From contig NZ_BAABLF010000028.1 in NCBI RefSeq assembly GCF_039544205.1, positions 1-64,000 of the forward strand: a stretch of DNA of 64,000 bases. Reading direction: 5' to 3'. Below, piece after piece: positions 23,614-32,273 of the stretch. The position numbers and the translations under genes were made by a program. Origin of the DNA: Ferrimonas gelatinilytica. Lineage in GTDB: Bacteria > Pseudomonadota > Gammaproteobacteria > Enterobacterales > Shewanellaceae. Each line of letters begins with the position of its first letter. The first letter of the stretch is position 1. The notes under the pieces were generated by a model that was given only the letters and a program-made list of their open reading frames with translations, was not told the origin of the DNA and ran no database searches.

Positions 23614-25385
23614 ACTTCCTCCTGTTCCTTCGCGGTGGTGCTGTTGAGGCGCTGCTTAACGTAACTGCCAGGCGCATCTTCCAGTTCCGCTTTCGGTTTA
23701 CGGGCCGGAACCGGCTCGGCTTTGCTCAGTCCTTTCATCCAGGCTTCCCAGGTGGGCCACCAGGAGCCGGAGTGGTGCTCGGCGCTCTCGAGCCAGGCTT
23801 CCGGCGACACGTCGGCGCTGGCACCGATGTAGTGGCCATATTTGCCACCTGGGGGATTGATGATCCCGGCGATGTGGCCGGATTCGCCCAGGATGAAGGT
23901 TTTCTCCCCGCCCAGCTTCAACATGCCGTCGTAGTTCCCCTGCCAAAGGGCGATGTGGTCCTCGATGGTGGAGACAAAGTAGGTGGGGGCGGTGATCTTG
24001 CTCAGGTCGATCTTGGTGCCCCGCACCGTGAAGGCCCCGGGCTGCATCAGCTCGTTGTTAAGGTAGAAACGGCGCAGCATGGTGGAGTGGGTTTTCCCGG
24101 CCACATTGGTGTTGTCACAGTTCCAGTGCAGCAGGTCAAAGGCCACCGGTGTCTTGCCTTTGAGGTAGCCGTCGACGTAGTAGTTCCAGTAGAGGTTGTT
24201 CTCCCTCAGCAGGGAGAAGGCCACGGCCAGTTGTCGGCCATCCATCACCCCCTTCTCGGCGTTTTGCTGCTCCATGGCGGAGACAACGTCGTCGTTGATG
24301 TAGACGCCGAGTTCGCCGGGTTGGCCAAAGTCGAGGATGGTGGTGAAGAAGGTGGCGGATTTGATCCGCTGCTTCATGCGCCGTGCCGCCATGTACGCCA
24401 TGGTGGTGGCCAGCAGGGTACCGCCGATGCAGTAACCAACGGCATTGACCTCCTGCTCCCCGGTGGCCTGCTCAATGGCATCCAGGGCCTCGATCACGCC
24501 ATCGACCACGTAGTCTTCAAAATCGACGTCGGCGTGGCTCATATCTGGGTTCACCCAGGAGAGCATAAACACGGTATGGCCCTGATCGACCAGGTACTTC
24601 ACCAGCGAGTTATCCGGACGGAGGTCCATGATGTAGTACTTGTTGACGAAAGGCGGCACGATCATCACCGGACGCTTTGAGACCGTCTTGGTGGTGGGGC
24701 TGTACTGAAGCAGTTGGAACAGCTGACCGGTTTGTATCACCTTGCCGGGGGTGGCCGCCAGATCTTTACCCAACTGGAACACCGACTCGTCGGTCATGCT
24801 GACATTGAGGCTGCCGGCGCTGCGCTTTAGATCGCTGAACAGTTGTTCAATGCCGCGCTTGAGGTTCTCTCCCCGGCTCTCGAGGGTGAGCTGAAGCAAC
24901 TCCGGGTTGGAGCCGATGAAGTTGCTGGGGGCGAGCGCGTTCACTGCCTGGCGGGTAAAGAAGCGCAGCCGCTGCTTGGCGTCCTCATCCAGCTCCTCCA
25001 GTCCATCGATACTGGCCAGGAGACTCTGGGTGGTCAGCAGGTAGGATTGCTTGATGTAATCAAACCAGGGGTTCTCGTGCCACTGGGGATCGCGGAAGCG
25101 GCGATCGCCCTTTTCCGGCTCGATCATCGGGTCTACGGTCTGGCCAGCCTGTTTGAGCATGGTGTTCTGGAACAGCTGCAGCTGGGATTGCCACCAGTTA
25201 ACCTGCTGCTGGATCACCCCGGCGGGATCTTTCATCCCCTCGGTGACCGCTTTGTTCACGTCATCCAGGCTGGTTTTGAGTACCGCCTGACTGGTGTGCT
25301 GTCCCTGGTTCTTGGCCAGCTCCAGCAACTGCTCGTTGCAGTGCATCAGGCTGTCCAACAGTTGTTCATAGGTTCCTTTACTCAT
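23610..25385 (-). CDS. phaC: Class I polyhydroxyalkanoate synthase
   Basis: A 591-residue synthase that polymerises (R)-3-hydroxyacyl-CoA into granules in the cytoplasm. The lipase-like box is VGYCIGGT, with the nucleophilic Cys near residue 320. The catalytic Asp is in STIEDHIALW and the His in GESGHIAGIINPP. The length fits class I PhaC, which works without PhaE. It lies between phaP (16-base gap) and phaJ (overlap). Confidence 0.97.
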   Translation of the reverse strand: MSKGTYEQLLDSLMHCNEQLLELAKNQGQHTSQAVLKTSLDDVNKAVTEGMKDPAGVIQQQVNWWQSQLQLFQNTMLKQAGQTVDPMIEPEKGDRRFRDPQWHENPWFDYIKQSYLLTTQSLLASIDGLEELDEDAKQRLRFFTRQAVNALAPSNFIGSNPELLQLTLESRGENLKRGIEQLFSDLKRSAGSLNVSMTDESVFQLGKDLAATPGKVIQTGQLFQLLQYSPTTKTVSKRPVMIVPPFVNKYYIMDLRPDNSLVKYLVDQGHTVFMLSWVNPDMSHADVDFEDYVVDGVIEALDAIEQATGEQEVNAVGYCIGGTLLATTMAYMAARRMKQRIKSATFFTTILDFGQPGELGVYINDDVVSAMEQQNAEKGVMDGRQLAVAFSLLRENNLYWNYYVDGYLKGKTPVAFDLLHWNCDNTNVAGKTHSTMLRRFYLNNELMQPGAFTVRGTKIDLSKITAPTYFVSTIEDHIALWQGNYDGMLKLGGEKTFILGESGHIAGIINPPGGKYGHYIGASADVSPEAWLESAEHHSGSWWPTWEAWMKGLSKAEPVPARKPKAELEDAPGSYVKQRLNSTTAKEQEEV

Positions 25386-25401
25386 GGTGACTCCCTTCTT
25401 G

Positions 25402-25743
25402 TCACTGACTGAATTGGGGGCTCTGGCTCAGCAGCTGTTGCCAAGCCGCCTGGCACGCCTTGAGCGTTTCATTCATCTGGCCGCAGTCGGCGTTCAGACG
25501 CTCAACCAGGGCACCGAAGTGGTGTTGCTGCTGCTCCGTCAGCGCAGACCAGTTCTCGGGATCCCGCAGCTGGCTCACATTGTGCAGTTGCTCAATGGAC
25601 AACTCACTGTAAAAGCTGGCACTGGAAAGCTGCAACTGGGCCAGCTTCTCCAGGCTGTCGAGCCAGGTCTGCTGACACTGCAGCCAGGGAGCGGTAAATT
25701 GCTCCAGCCCTTGCTGCCACTGTGCGAAGAACGCGTTGGTCAT
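25402..25743 (-). CDS. phaP: Phasin
   Basis: A 113-residue helical protein. The start MTNAFFAQWQQGLEQFTAPW has GAGGAG upstream; the frame stays open for 60 residues before it, but that stretch is not phasin-like. The middle region (LEKLAQLQLSSASFYSELSI, then EQLHNVSQLRDPENWSALT) matches the phasin pattern of Aeromonas PhaP. It coats PHA granules and controls their size and number. It is the first gene of phaPCJ. Confidence 0.85.
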   Translation of the reverse strand: MTNAFFAQWQQGLEQFTAPWLQCQQTWLDSLEKLAQLQLSSASFYSELSIEQLHNVSQLRDPENWSALTEQQQHHFGALVERLNADCGQMNETLKACQAAWQQLLSQSPQFSQ

Positions 25744-25797
25744 GGTGAACTCCTCTCTCTGCGGCCGGCCACCGGACATGGTGGTAGTGCCGACAAT

Positions 25798-25843
25798 CTC
25801 ATCATTTTGTGATGAGTTTATGAGCATATTGTGCATCGCACAA
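25798..25843. promoter_or_regulatory. Two inverted repeats in the phaP promoter region
   Basis: CTCATCA-TTTTG-TGATGAG (25798-25816) and TTGTGC-ATC-GCACAA (25829-25843) are both perfect and sit 55-100 bases upstream of the phaP start. They look like operator sites. A PhaR-type repressor is a natural candidate but no such gene is in the window. Confidence 0.5.
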
Positions 25844-26019
25844 TAGGTTGTTGCAAGAATGTAGGAGGACGGGAGTTGGCCGCCAGTGGGATTGAGCTTC
25901 GAACGTCGCCGCCGTTGCGGCATGAACCCAGAATGGAGACACTTTTTTATAATCTATTCAGTTTCTTGTGCTTGAAACCTTCACCCCGTCCTGCGGCTTT
26001 GTGGCGTCCTATGCTTTAC

Positions 26020-26035
26020 ATATGAAAATTCATAT
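26020..26035 (+). promoter_or_regulatory. Candidate ArsR operator
   Basis: ATATGAA, AA, TTCATAT is a perfect 16-base AT-rich palindrome, 54 bases before the arsR start. Its composition and position match known ArsR/SmtB operators, which overlap the promoter and are released when arsenite binds the repressor. Confidence 0.65.
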
Positions 26036-26089
26036 ATATGATTATTGTTATATGTGGCCGAACTGCGAAATGAGTCCCGAGGCATCAGA

Positions 26090-26434
26090 ATGAATCCCGT
26101 CAACCTGCTCAAGTCGCTTGCCGACGAGACCCGGCTCAAGATCCTGCTGCTGATACTCCTGGAAAAGGAGTGCTGCGTCTGTGAATTGACCTGTGCCCTG
26201 GAGGAGAGCCAGCCCAAGATTTCCCGTCACTTGGCCCGGCTGCGCCAGGAGGGAGTCTTGCAGGATAGGCGGGCGGGTCAGTGGGTCTACTACTCCTTGG
26301 CGAGCCTGCCGCCCTGGCTGCTGGCAACCCTGGAGGGGATCCTGTCCCAGCATCAGGAGTTCCTGGCCGAAACCGAGCACCGCCTTGCCACCATGGGGGA
26401 CAGGCCCCAACGTCAGCAGCAGTGCTGTAACTGA
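26090..26434 (+). CDS. arsR: Arsenic-responsive repressor ArsR
   Basis: A 114-residue ArsR/SmtB repressor. ATG 26090 gives MNPVNLLKSLADETRLKILL, the usual start; the frame opens 45 bases earlier. The As(III) site is CCVCEL in the helix before the recognition helix (EESQPKISRHLARLR). The C terminus carries a further CC pair (QQQCCN). It should repress this operon and be released by arsenite. It is followed 11 bases later by the acr3 gene. Confidence 0.93.
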   Translation: MNPVNLLKSLADETRLKILLLILLEKECCVCELTCALEESQPKISRHLARLRQEGVLQDRRAGQWVYYSLASLPPWLLATLEGILSQHQEFLAETEHRLATMGDRPQRQQQCCN

Positions 26435-26445
26435 GGAGTGTGAGC

Positions 26446-27495
26446 ATGGGACGTTTTGAACGTTACCTGAGTCTTTGGGTCGGTCTGTCGATTCTCGCTG
26501 GAATTGGCCTTGGTCGACTGTTTCCCCAGGCCTTTGCCACCCTGGCCGAGTGGGAGATCGCCGGGATCAACGGGGTTATCGCCCTGCTGATCTGGGTGAT
26601 GATCTTCCCGATGATGGTGCAGATCGATTTCCAATCGGTGAGACAGGTGGGCCAGCAGCCCAAGGGGCTGATGTTGACGCTCGTCATCAACTGGCTGATC
26701 AAGCCCTTCTCCATGGCGGCCATCGCCTGGCTGTTTTTTCGTGTGCTGTTTGCCGACTGGGTTGACCCCCAAAGCGCCTCCGAGATCATCGCCGGGATGA
26801 TCCTGCTGGGGGTGGCACCCTGTACCGCCATGGTGTTCGTCTGGAGTCAGCTGACCCGAGGTAACCCCGCCTATACTCTGGTCCAGGTGTCGGTCAATGA
26901 CCTGATCATGGTGGTGGCCTTTGCGCCGATCGCGGCGTTGCTGCTGGGGGTCAACGAGGTGCTGGTGCCCTGGCAAACCTTGTTACTTGCCACCGGGCTA
27001 TACGTTGCACTGCCGCTGGTTGCGGGCGTCGTGGCCCGGGCCTGGTGGCTGCGCCGGGGGGAGGCGGCCCTGGAGGGCTTTGTTGCCCGCCTTAAACCCT
27101 TCTCGATGATGGGGCTGCTGGCAACGGTACTGCTGCTGTTTGCCATCCAGGCCCAAACGCTGCTAGCCCAGCCCGGGCTCATTGTCCTGATCGCCCTGCC
27201 CCTGATGATCCAGACCTACGGGATCTTTGCCCTGGCCTATGGCTTGGCAAAAGTCCTTAAGCTGCCGCACAACGTGGCGGCGCCGGCGGCGATGATTGGC
27301 ACCTCCAATTTTTTCGAACTGGCGGTGGCGGTGGCGATCGCGCTGTTCGGTTTGAACTCCGGAGCGGCGCTGGCCACCGTGGTAGGGGTGCTGGTGGAGG
27401 TGCCGGTGATGCTCTCCCTGGTGGGGCTGGCCAATCGCACTAGGCATTGGTTTCACGACGACGCCCGGGCCAATCCCCGGGCACTGCAATCCTGA
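26446..27495 (+). CDS. acr3: Arsenite efflux transporter, ACR3 family
   Basis: A 349-residue inner-membrane protein with ten hydrophobic segments. ATG 26446 follows GAGGAG at good spacing; a GTG six bases earlier is too close to it. The family signatures are LLGVAPCTAMVFVWSQL, with the essential Cys, and AAPAAMIGTSNFFELAVAVA. It exports arsenite using the proton gradient. It belongs to the ACR3 family, not the ArsB family. Confidence 0.95.
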   Translation: MGRFERYLSLWVGLSILAGIGLGRLFPQAFATLAEWEIAGINGVIALLIWVMIFPMMVQIDFQSVRQVGQQPKGLMLTLVINWLIKPFSMAAIAWLFFRVLFADWVDPQSASEIIAGMILLGVAPCTAMVFVWSQLTRGNPAYTLVQVSVNDLIMVVAFAPIAALLLGVNEVLVPWQTLLLATGLYVALPLVAGVVARAWWLRRGEAALEGFVARLKPFSMMGLLATVLLLFAIQAQTLLAQPGLIVLIALPLMIQTYGIFALAYGLAKVLKLPHNVAAPAAMIGTSNFFELAVAVAIALFGLNSGAALATVVGVLVEVPVMLSLVGLANRTRHWFHDDARANPRALQS

Positions 27496-27507
27496 AGAGA
27501 GACAACG

Positions 27508-28515
27508 ATGAAAGTAAAAGTGGGGATCAACGGCTTCGGCCGCATGGGCCGCCTGGCCCTGCGCGCGGCATGGGATCAGCGCGAGTTCGAGTTTGTTCAG
27601 ATCAACGATCCCGCCGGAGATGCGGCCACCCTGGCGCACCTGCTGGAGTTTGACACTGTCCATGGGCGCTGGGGCCACGCAGTCGGGGTTAAGGGTGACA
27701 AGATGCTGATCGACGGTCAGGCGATCACCGTTACCCGTCACCGGGCGCTGGAGCAGACCGACTGGTCCGGCTGCGATTTGGTGATTGAAGCCTCGGGACA
27801 GTTCAAGGATAAGGCCAAGCTCCAGGCCTACCTCGACCAGGGGGTAAAACGGGTGGTAGTGACGGCACCGGTCAAACAGGAGGGGGTGCTCGACGCTGTC
27901 TATGGCGTCAATCATCACTGGTACGACAAGGCGCAGCACCGGATCGTTACGGCAGCTTCATGCACCACCAACTGCCTGGCTCCGGCGGTGAAGGTGATCC
28001 ATGAGGCGCTGGGGATCAAGCACGGATCCATGACCACCATCCACAGCATCACCAACACCCAGACCATCCTCGATGCCCCCCACAAGGATCTGCGCCGGGC
28101 TCGAGCCTGCGGTGAGAGCTTGATCCCCACCACCACCGGCTCCGCCACCGCCATCACCCATATCTTCCCCGAGCTGAAGGGGCGCCTCAATGGCCATGCG
28201 GTGCGGGTGCCTCTGTGCAATGCGTCCCTTACCGACTGCGTGTTCGAGTTGGAGCGCGCCACCACGGTGGAGGAGGTGAACGGCTTGCTGGAAACCGCTT
28301 CCCAGGGGGAGATGAGGGGGATCCTCGGCTTTGAGTCCCGTCCGCTGGTGTCGGTGGATTACCGTAGCGACCCCCGCAGTTGCATCGTTGACGGCCTGTC
28401 GACCATGGTGGTCAACGGCACACAGCTCAAGCTCTACCTCTGGTACGACAACGAGTGGGGTTATGTGAACCGCACCATGGAGCTTGCTCGCTACTTGGTG
28501 CAACAGGGGTTGTAA
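27508..28515 (+). CDS. ArsJ-associated glyceraldehyde-3-phosphate dehydrogenase
   Basis: A 335-residue type I GAPDH with the NAD loop INGFGRMGR and the catalytic Cys in ASCTTNCLAP near residue 152. In arsJ operons this enzyme uses arsenate in place of phosphate to make 1-arseno-3-phosphoglycerate, which ArsJ exports; after export it breaks down and releases arsenate. That role is assigned from context: it sits between acr3 and arsJ. A second GAPDH-like enzyme (epd) occurs at 42623 with the glycolytic genes. Confidence 0.92.
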   Translation: MKVKVGINGFGRMGRLALRAAWDQREFEFVQINDPAGDAATLAHLLEFDTVHGRWGHAVGVKGDKMLIDGQAITVTRHRALEQTDWSGCDLVIEASGQFKDKAKLQAYLDQGVKRVVVTAPVKQEGVLDAVYGVNHHWYDKAQHRIVTAASCTTNCLAPAVKVIHEALGIKHGSMTTIHSITNTQTILDAPHKDLRRARACGESLIPTTTGSATAITHIFPELKGRLNGHAVRVPLCNASLTDCVFELERATTVEEVNGLLETASQGEMRGILGFESRPLVSVDYRSDPRSCIVDGLSTMVVNGTQLKLYLWYDNEWGYVNRTMELARYLVQQGL

Positions 28516-28528
28516 CCCGGAAAAGCGC

Positions 28529-28558
28529 GCAGGTGCCGGGAAAAGGCCCAGCACCTGC
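28529..28558 (+). other. Hairpin in the gapdh-arsJ gap
   Basis: GCAGGTGC and GCACCTGC pair around a 14-base loop in the 99-base gap. There is no T run beyond three bases, so it is more likely an mRNA processing or stability element than a full terminator. Confidence 0.4.
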
Positions 28559-28614
28559 CTTTGGGATCGCGCAACGCTCTGCCTGCTGCTCCCTCTACCC
28601 GTTTTGGAATTGCC

Positions 28615-29865
28615 ATGATCGCCAGACTCCAGGGGCTGGATCGGCAGGTAAAACAGTACCTGCTGGTCACCTTCAACTACTGGAACTTCACCCTCACCGA
28701 CGGCGCCCTGCGGATGCTGGTGGTGCTCCATTTTCACCAGCTGGGCTACAGTCCGCTGGCGATCGCCTCGCTGTTCCTCTTCTACGAAATTTTCGGCGTA
28801 GTCACTAACCTGGTCGGCGGGTACCTGGGGGCCCGGCTGGGGCTCAACCGCACCATGAACGTCGGGTTGGCGCTGCAGGTGGTGGCCCTGGGGATGCTGG
28901 CGGTGCCGGCGGCTTACCTGTCGGTGCCCTACGTCATGGCGGCGCAGGCCCTCTCTGGCATCGCCAAAGATCTCAACAAGATGAGTGCGAAAAGTGCCAT
29001 TAAGACCCTGCTTCCCCGGGGTCAGGAGGGGGCCCTTTATCGCTGGGTCGCCCTGCTGACCGGGTCGAAAAACGCCTTGAAGGGCGTTGGCTTTTTCCTC
29101 GGTGGGGCCCTGCTGATGGGGCTGGGGTTCCGCTGGGCGATGGTCGCCATGGCAACGGTGCTGGTGGTGGTGCTGCTGTTGAGCCTGAGAGGGTTGGGCA
29201 AAGATCTGGGCCGGGCAAAAAGCAAGCCGAAGTTCTCGCAGCTGTTTTCCAAAAGCCGAAGCATCAACCTGCTCTCCGCCGCCCGCCTGTTCCTGTTTGG
29301 GGCCCGGGACGTCTGGTTCGTCATCGCCGTGCCGCTCTACCTGGGTAGCGTCTTTGGCTGGAGTCACCTGCAGGTGGGCGGTTTCATGGCGGCCTGGGTG
29401 ATCGGTTATGGCGTGATCCAGGGGTTCGCTCCCCGCCTGACCGGCACTGCCAGGGCTGCAGCCCAGCCACTCGAGCGAGTGCCCGATGGCCGCTCGGCGC
29501 TGCTCTGGGCGGGGGGGCTGACCCTGGTGACGGCGCTCCTGGCTCTTGGGGTTCAGCTTCAGTGGCCTCCCCAGCCGACCATCGTCCTGGGCCTGATGAC
29601 CTTCGGCGCGGTGTTTGCCATCAACTCCAGCCTGCACTCCTTCCTGATCGTCCACTACGCCGGTGAGGATGGAGTCTCTTTGGATGTGGGGTTCTACTAT
29701 ATGGCTAACGCCATGGGACGGCTGCTGGGAACGGTACTCTCAGGCTTGGTGTTCCAGCTGGCGGGTTTGGCGGCCTGCCTCTGGATCTCGGTGCTGTTTC
29801 TGATCCTGGCCACCCTCATTTCACTCTGGCTGCCGCGCCATGACGCCGTGGTGGCCCAAGGTTAA
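28615..29865 (+). CDS. arsJ: Organoarsenical efflux MFS transporter ArsJ
   Basis: A 416-residue MFS protein. ATG 28615 gives MIARLQGLDRQVKQYLLVTF, the usual ArsJ start. The N-terminal half carries NYWNFTLTDGALRMLVVLHF (read up to HF) and GIAKDLNKMSAKSAIKTLLP, both family hallmarks. It exports 1-arseno-3-phosphoglycerate, giving arsenate resistance without reduction. It works with the GAPDH encoded just upstream. Confidence 0.94.
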   Translation: MIARLQGLDRQVKQYLLVTFNYWNFTLTDGALRMLVVLHFHQLGYSPLAIASLFLFYEIFGVVTNLVGGYLGARLGLNRTMNVGLALQVVALGMLAVPAAYLSVPYVMAAQALSGIAKDLNKMSAKSAIKTLLPRGQEGALYRWVALLTGSKNALKGVGFFLGGALLMGLGFRWAMVAMATVLVVVLLLSLRGLGKDLGRAKSKPKFSQLFSKSRSINLLSAARLFLFGARDVWFVIAVPLYLGSVFGWSHLQVGGFMAAWVIGYGVIQGFAPRLTGTARAAAQPLERVPDGRSALLWAGGLTLVTALLALGVQLQWPPQPTIVLGLMTFGAVFAINSSLHSFLIVHYAGEDGVSLDVGFYYMANAMGRLLGTVLSGLVFQLAGLAACLWISVLFLILATLISLWLPRHDAVVAQG

Positions 29866-29877
29866 AAGGAGACCTGT

Positions 29878-30360
29878 ATGAGTTTCTCACCTGTCCTGAC
29901 CGAAGCCGATGGCTTCAAGTTGGCGCTGCATCCGGCCCCGGGCCTGGAAGCTCCGCTGGCGGAGGATATTGCCCTGCTCAAAGCGGCCGGTGTCAGCGCC
30001 GTCGTCACGACTCTGACCGAGGCCGAGTTGGCGAGCCTGGGCCTGACCGCACTGGGCCAGTCCCTGGAGGCCGCGCGTCTTTCCTGGTTTCACCTGCCGG
30101 TGGAAGACAAATCCTTGCCGGCGGGGGCGTTCGACGCCCGTTGGCCCGAGGCTTTGCCCCAGCTCAAAGCGCTGCTTGAGGCGGGAGAGCGGGTCTCGGT
30201 GCACTGTCGCGGGGGAACCGGGCGTACCGGCCTGGTGGCTGCCAAGCTGGTGCTGTCCTGTGGCGGCGACTGGGATAAGACCCTGGCGGCCATCCGAGCG
30301 GCCCGCCCCGGCGCCCTGACTGCCGAGTCGCAACTGGACTACCTCAAGGCGGGGCGGTAA
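29878..30360 (+). CDS. Dual-specificity-type protein phosphatase at the end of the ars operon
   Basis: A 160-residue protein with the cysteine-phosphatase P-loop VHCRGGTGRTGLVAA near residue 107 (HCx5R with the following Thr-Gly). The acid Asp is probably in LPVEDKSLP near 75. The fold class is that of CDKN3/DSP-like tyrosine phosphatases. It is 12 bases after arsJ and just before a terminator, so it belongs to the arsenic operon. No arsC is present, so one could suspect arsenate reduction, since LMW-phosphatase ArsC uses a similar P-loop; but this is the DSP family and I have no direct support. Confidence 0.8.
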   Translation: MSFSPVLTEADGFKLALHPAPGLEAPLAEDIALLKAAGVSAVVTTLTEAELASLGLTALGQSLEAARLSWFHLPVEDKSLPAGAFDARWPEALPQLKALLEAGERVSVHCRGGTGRTGLVAAKLVLSCGGDWDKTLAAIRAARPGALTAESQLDYLKAGR

Positions 30361-30378
30361 GGGCTATCCGCTGGGTCG

Positions 30379-30420
30379 AAAAAAACCGCCACTGTCTCCG
30401 GTCAGTGGCGGTTTTTTATT
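30379..30420 (+). terminator. Intrinsic terminator of the ars operon
   Basis: AAAAAACCGCCACTG and CAGTGGCGGTTTTTT pair around an eight-base loop, 20 bases after the phosphatase stop. It is symmetrical and very stable. Confidence 0.95.
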
Positions 30421-30486
30421 GTTGCTCAAGCTGTTAGAAATAAACTGTCCCGCCTAATACCGTGCTGCAGTATCCAGGAGTCGACC

Positions 30487-30987
30487 ATGTCAGAATCCTT
30501 TACTATCCGCCGGGCCGAGCCCTCCGATGCCAAGGCCTTCCAGGAGATCGCCGCAGGGGAAAAGGCTTACAGCAACACCATGCAGCTGCCCTGGCCCAGC
30601 GTGGCGATGTGGCAGCAACGCTGCGAGCAGTGGCCGGAGCATCTCCATGTACTGGTGGCACAAAGCGGCTAGGGGAGGGTGATCGGCAACCTGGGGTTGG
30701 AGGCGTTGCAGCTGCCGCGACGCCGGCACGTTGGCCAAGTCGGCATGTTCGTCCATGATGAGTGGCAAGGGCTAGGCGCCGGCACCGCCCTGATGGCGGC
30801 GGCCGTTGAGTTGGCGGACAACTGGCTGAACCTTTCCCGTCTGGAGCTGGAGGTATACCCCGATAATGAAGCGGCCCTGGCACTCTACCGCAAGTTTGGC
30901 TTCGAGCAGGAGGGCATCGCCCGCCAGGCGGTGTTTCGGTCGAGGCGGTTTACCGACGTGATTAAGATGGCTCGGTTACGCGCGTAG
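30487..30987 (+). pseudogene. GNAT acetyltransferase (YhhY-like) with one in-frame amber codon
   Basis: A GNAT acetyltransferase reading from ATG 30487 (CAGGAG upstream) to 30987. One in-frame TAG at 30670-30672 interrupts it. Before the stop are YSNTMQLPWPS and HVLVAQSG; after it, in the same frame, are GRVIGNLGLEAL, the acetyl-CoA loop VHDEWQGLGAGTALM and LEVYPDNEAALALYRKFGFE. Together this gives about 166 codons, close to E. coli YhhY (162). The break needs only one base change. It may be a recent inactivation, a sequencing error, or a read-through site; a GTG at 30679 could also start the second half alone, which contains the CoA-binding motif. Confidence 0.8.
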
Positions 30988-31021
30988 TGGGCGTCCCGGC
31001 TTAAGCGTTGCGCGCTCCAAC

Positions 31022-31054
31022 AAAAACGCCCGCTCAAAAGAGCGGGCGTTTTTT
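31022..31054. terminator. Bidirectional terminator between GNAT gene and metK
   Basis: AAAAACGCCCGCTC, loop AAAA, GAGCGGGCGTTTTTT. It serves both the plus-strand acetyltransferase and minus-strand metK, which converge here. Confidence 0.92.
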
Positions 31055-31068
31055 GTGTCAGCTTCTGA

Positions 31069-32223
31069 TCACAGGCCGGCGTCGGCGCGCAGGGCTTCCG
31101 CCTTGTCGGTCTGCTCCCAGGGGAACTGAACTCGGCCGAAGTGGCCGTAGGAGGCGGTCGGCTGGTAGATGGGACGCTCCAGGTGCAGCATCTGGATAAG
31201 GCCGTAGGGGCGCAGATCGAAGTGCTTGCGGACCAGGGCGATCAGCTTATCTTCCGGCAGCTTGCCGGTGCCGAAGGTCTCGATGCTGATGGAGGTCGGC
31301 TCGGCCACGCCGATGGCGTAGGAAACCTGGATCTCACAGCGATCCGCCAGGCCAGCAGCAACGATGTTCTTGGCCACGTAGCGGGTGGCATAGGCCGCGG
31401 AGCGATCCACCTTGGAGGGATCCTTTCCGGAGAAGGCGCCGCCACCGTGACGGGCCATGCCGCCGTAGGTGTCGACAATGATCTTACGACCGGTCAGACC
31501 GCAGTCGCCCATGGGGCCGCCGATCACGAAGCGACCGGTGGGGTTGATGTGGAACTTGGTCTCTTTGCTGATCCACTTCTCCGGCAGCACCGGCTTGATG
31601 ATGGTGTCCATCACGCCTTCGCGCAGCTCTTCGGTAGAGACGCTGTCACAGTGCTGGGTGGAGAGCACGACCGCATCGATGCCGGCCACGGTACCGTCGG
31701 CGTTGTAGGCGAAGGTTACCTGGGATTTGGCATCCGGACGCAGCCAGGGCAGGGTGCCGTTCTTGCGCACTTCAGCCTGACGCTTCACTAGTCGGTGTGA
31801 GTAGGTGATGGGGGCGGGCATCAGCACATCGGTTTCATTGCTGGCGTAACCAAACATCAGGCCCTGGTCGCCGGCGCCCTGCTCGCGCGGGTCCGACTTG
31901 TCGACACCCTGGTTGATGTCCGGGGACTGCTTGCCGATGGCGGAAAGGACGGCGCAGGAGTTGGCGTCGAAGCCCATGTCGGAGTGGGTGTAACCGATGT
32001 CACGGACGGTCTGACGGGTGATCTCTTCGATATCGACCCAGGCGGAGGTGGTGATCTCTCCCCCTACCATCACCATGCCGGTTTTTACGTAGGTTTCGCA
32101 GGCTACACGGGCCTTGGGATCTTGCGCCAGGATGGCGTCGAGAACCGCATCGGAGATCTGATCCGCAATTTTATCCGGATGACCTTCGGACACCGACTCG
32201 GAGGTGAACAGGTGACGTGCCAT
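31069..32223 (-). CDS. metK: S-adenosylmethionine synthetase
   Basis: A 384-residue enzyme, the same length as E. coli MetK, that makes SAM from methionine and ATP. Motifs include TSESVSEGHPDKIADQISDA at the start, the GAGDQGLMFGYA ATP site near 117, and GGGAFSGKDPSKVDRSAAY near 260. SAM is used by the spermidine pathway, whose speE and speA genes follow on the opposite strand. A possible MetJ site lies upstream. Confidence 0.98.
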   Translation of the reverse strand: MARHLFTSESVSEGHPDKIADQISDAVLDAILAQDPKARVACETYVKTGMVMVGGEITTSAWVDIEEITRQTVRDIGYTHSDMGFDANSCAVLSAIGKQSPDINQGVDKSDPREQGAGDQGLMFGYASNETDVLMPAPITYSHRLVKRQAEVRKNGTLPWLRPDAKSQVTFAYNADGTVAGIDAVVLSTQHCDSVSTEELREGVMDTIIKPVLPEKWISKETKFHINPTGRFVIGGPMGDCGLTGRKIIVDTYGGMARHGGGAFSGKDPSKVDRSAAYATRYVAKNIVAAGLADRCEIQVSYAIGVAEPTSISIETFGTGKLPEDKLIALVRKHFDLRPYGLIQMLHLERPIYQPTASYGHFGRVQFPWEQTDKAEALRADAGL

Positions 32224-32259
32224 TTGATTAATCTCTCGTCTATCTATACTGAAAAACGT

Positions 32260-32273
32260 GTAGAAGCATCTAC
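32260..32273 (-). promoter_or_regulatory. Possible MetJ box upstream of metK
   Basis: GTAGA, AGCA, TCTAC with flanking ACGT and ATGTAGATG-like octamers resembles loosely repeated met boxes (consensus AGACGTCT). It lies about 37-50 bases before the metK start. The match is imperfect, so the call is tentative. Confidence 0.3.
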
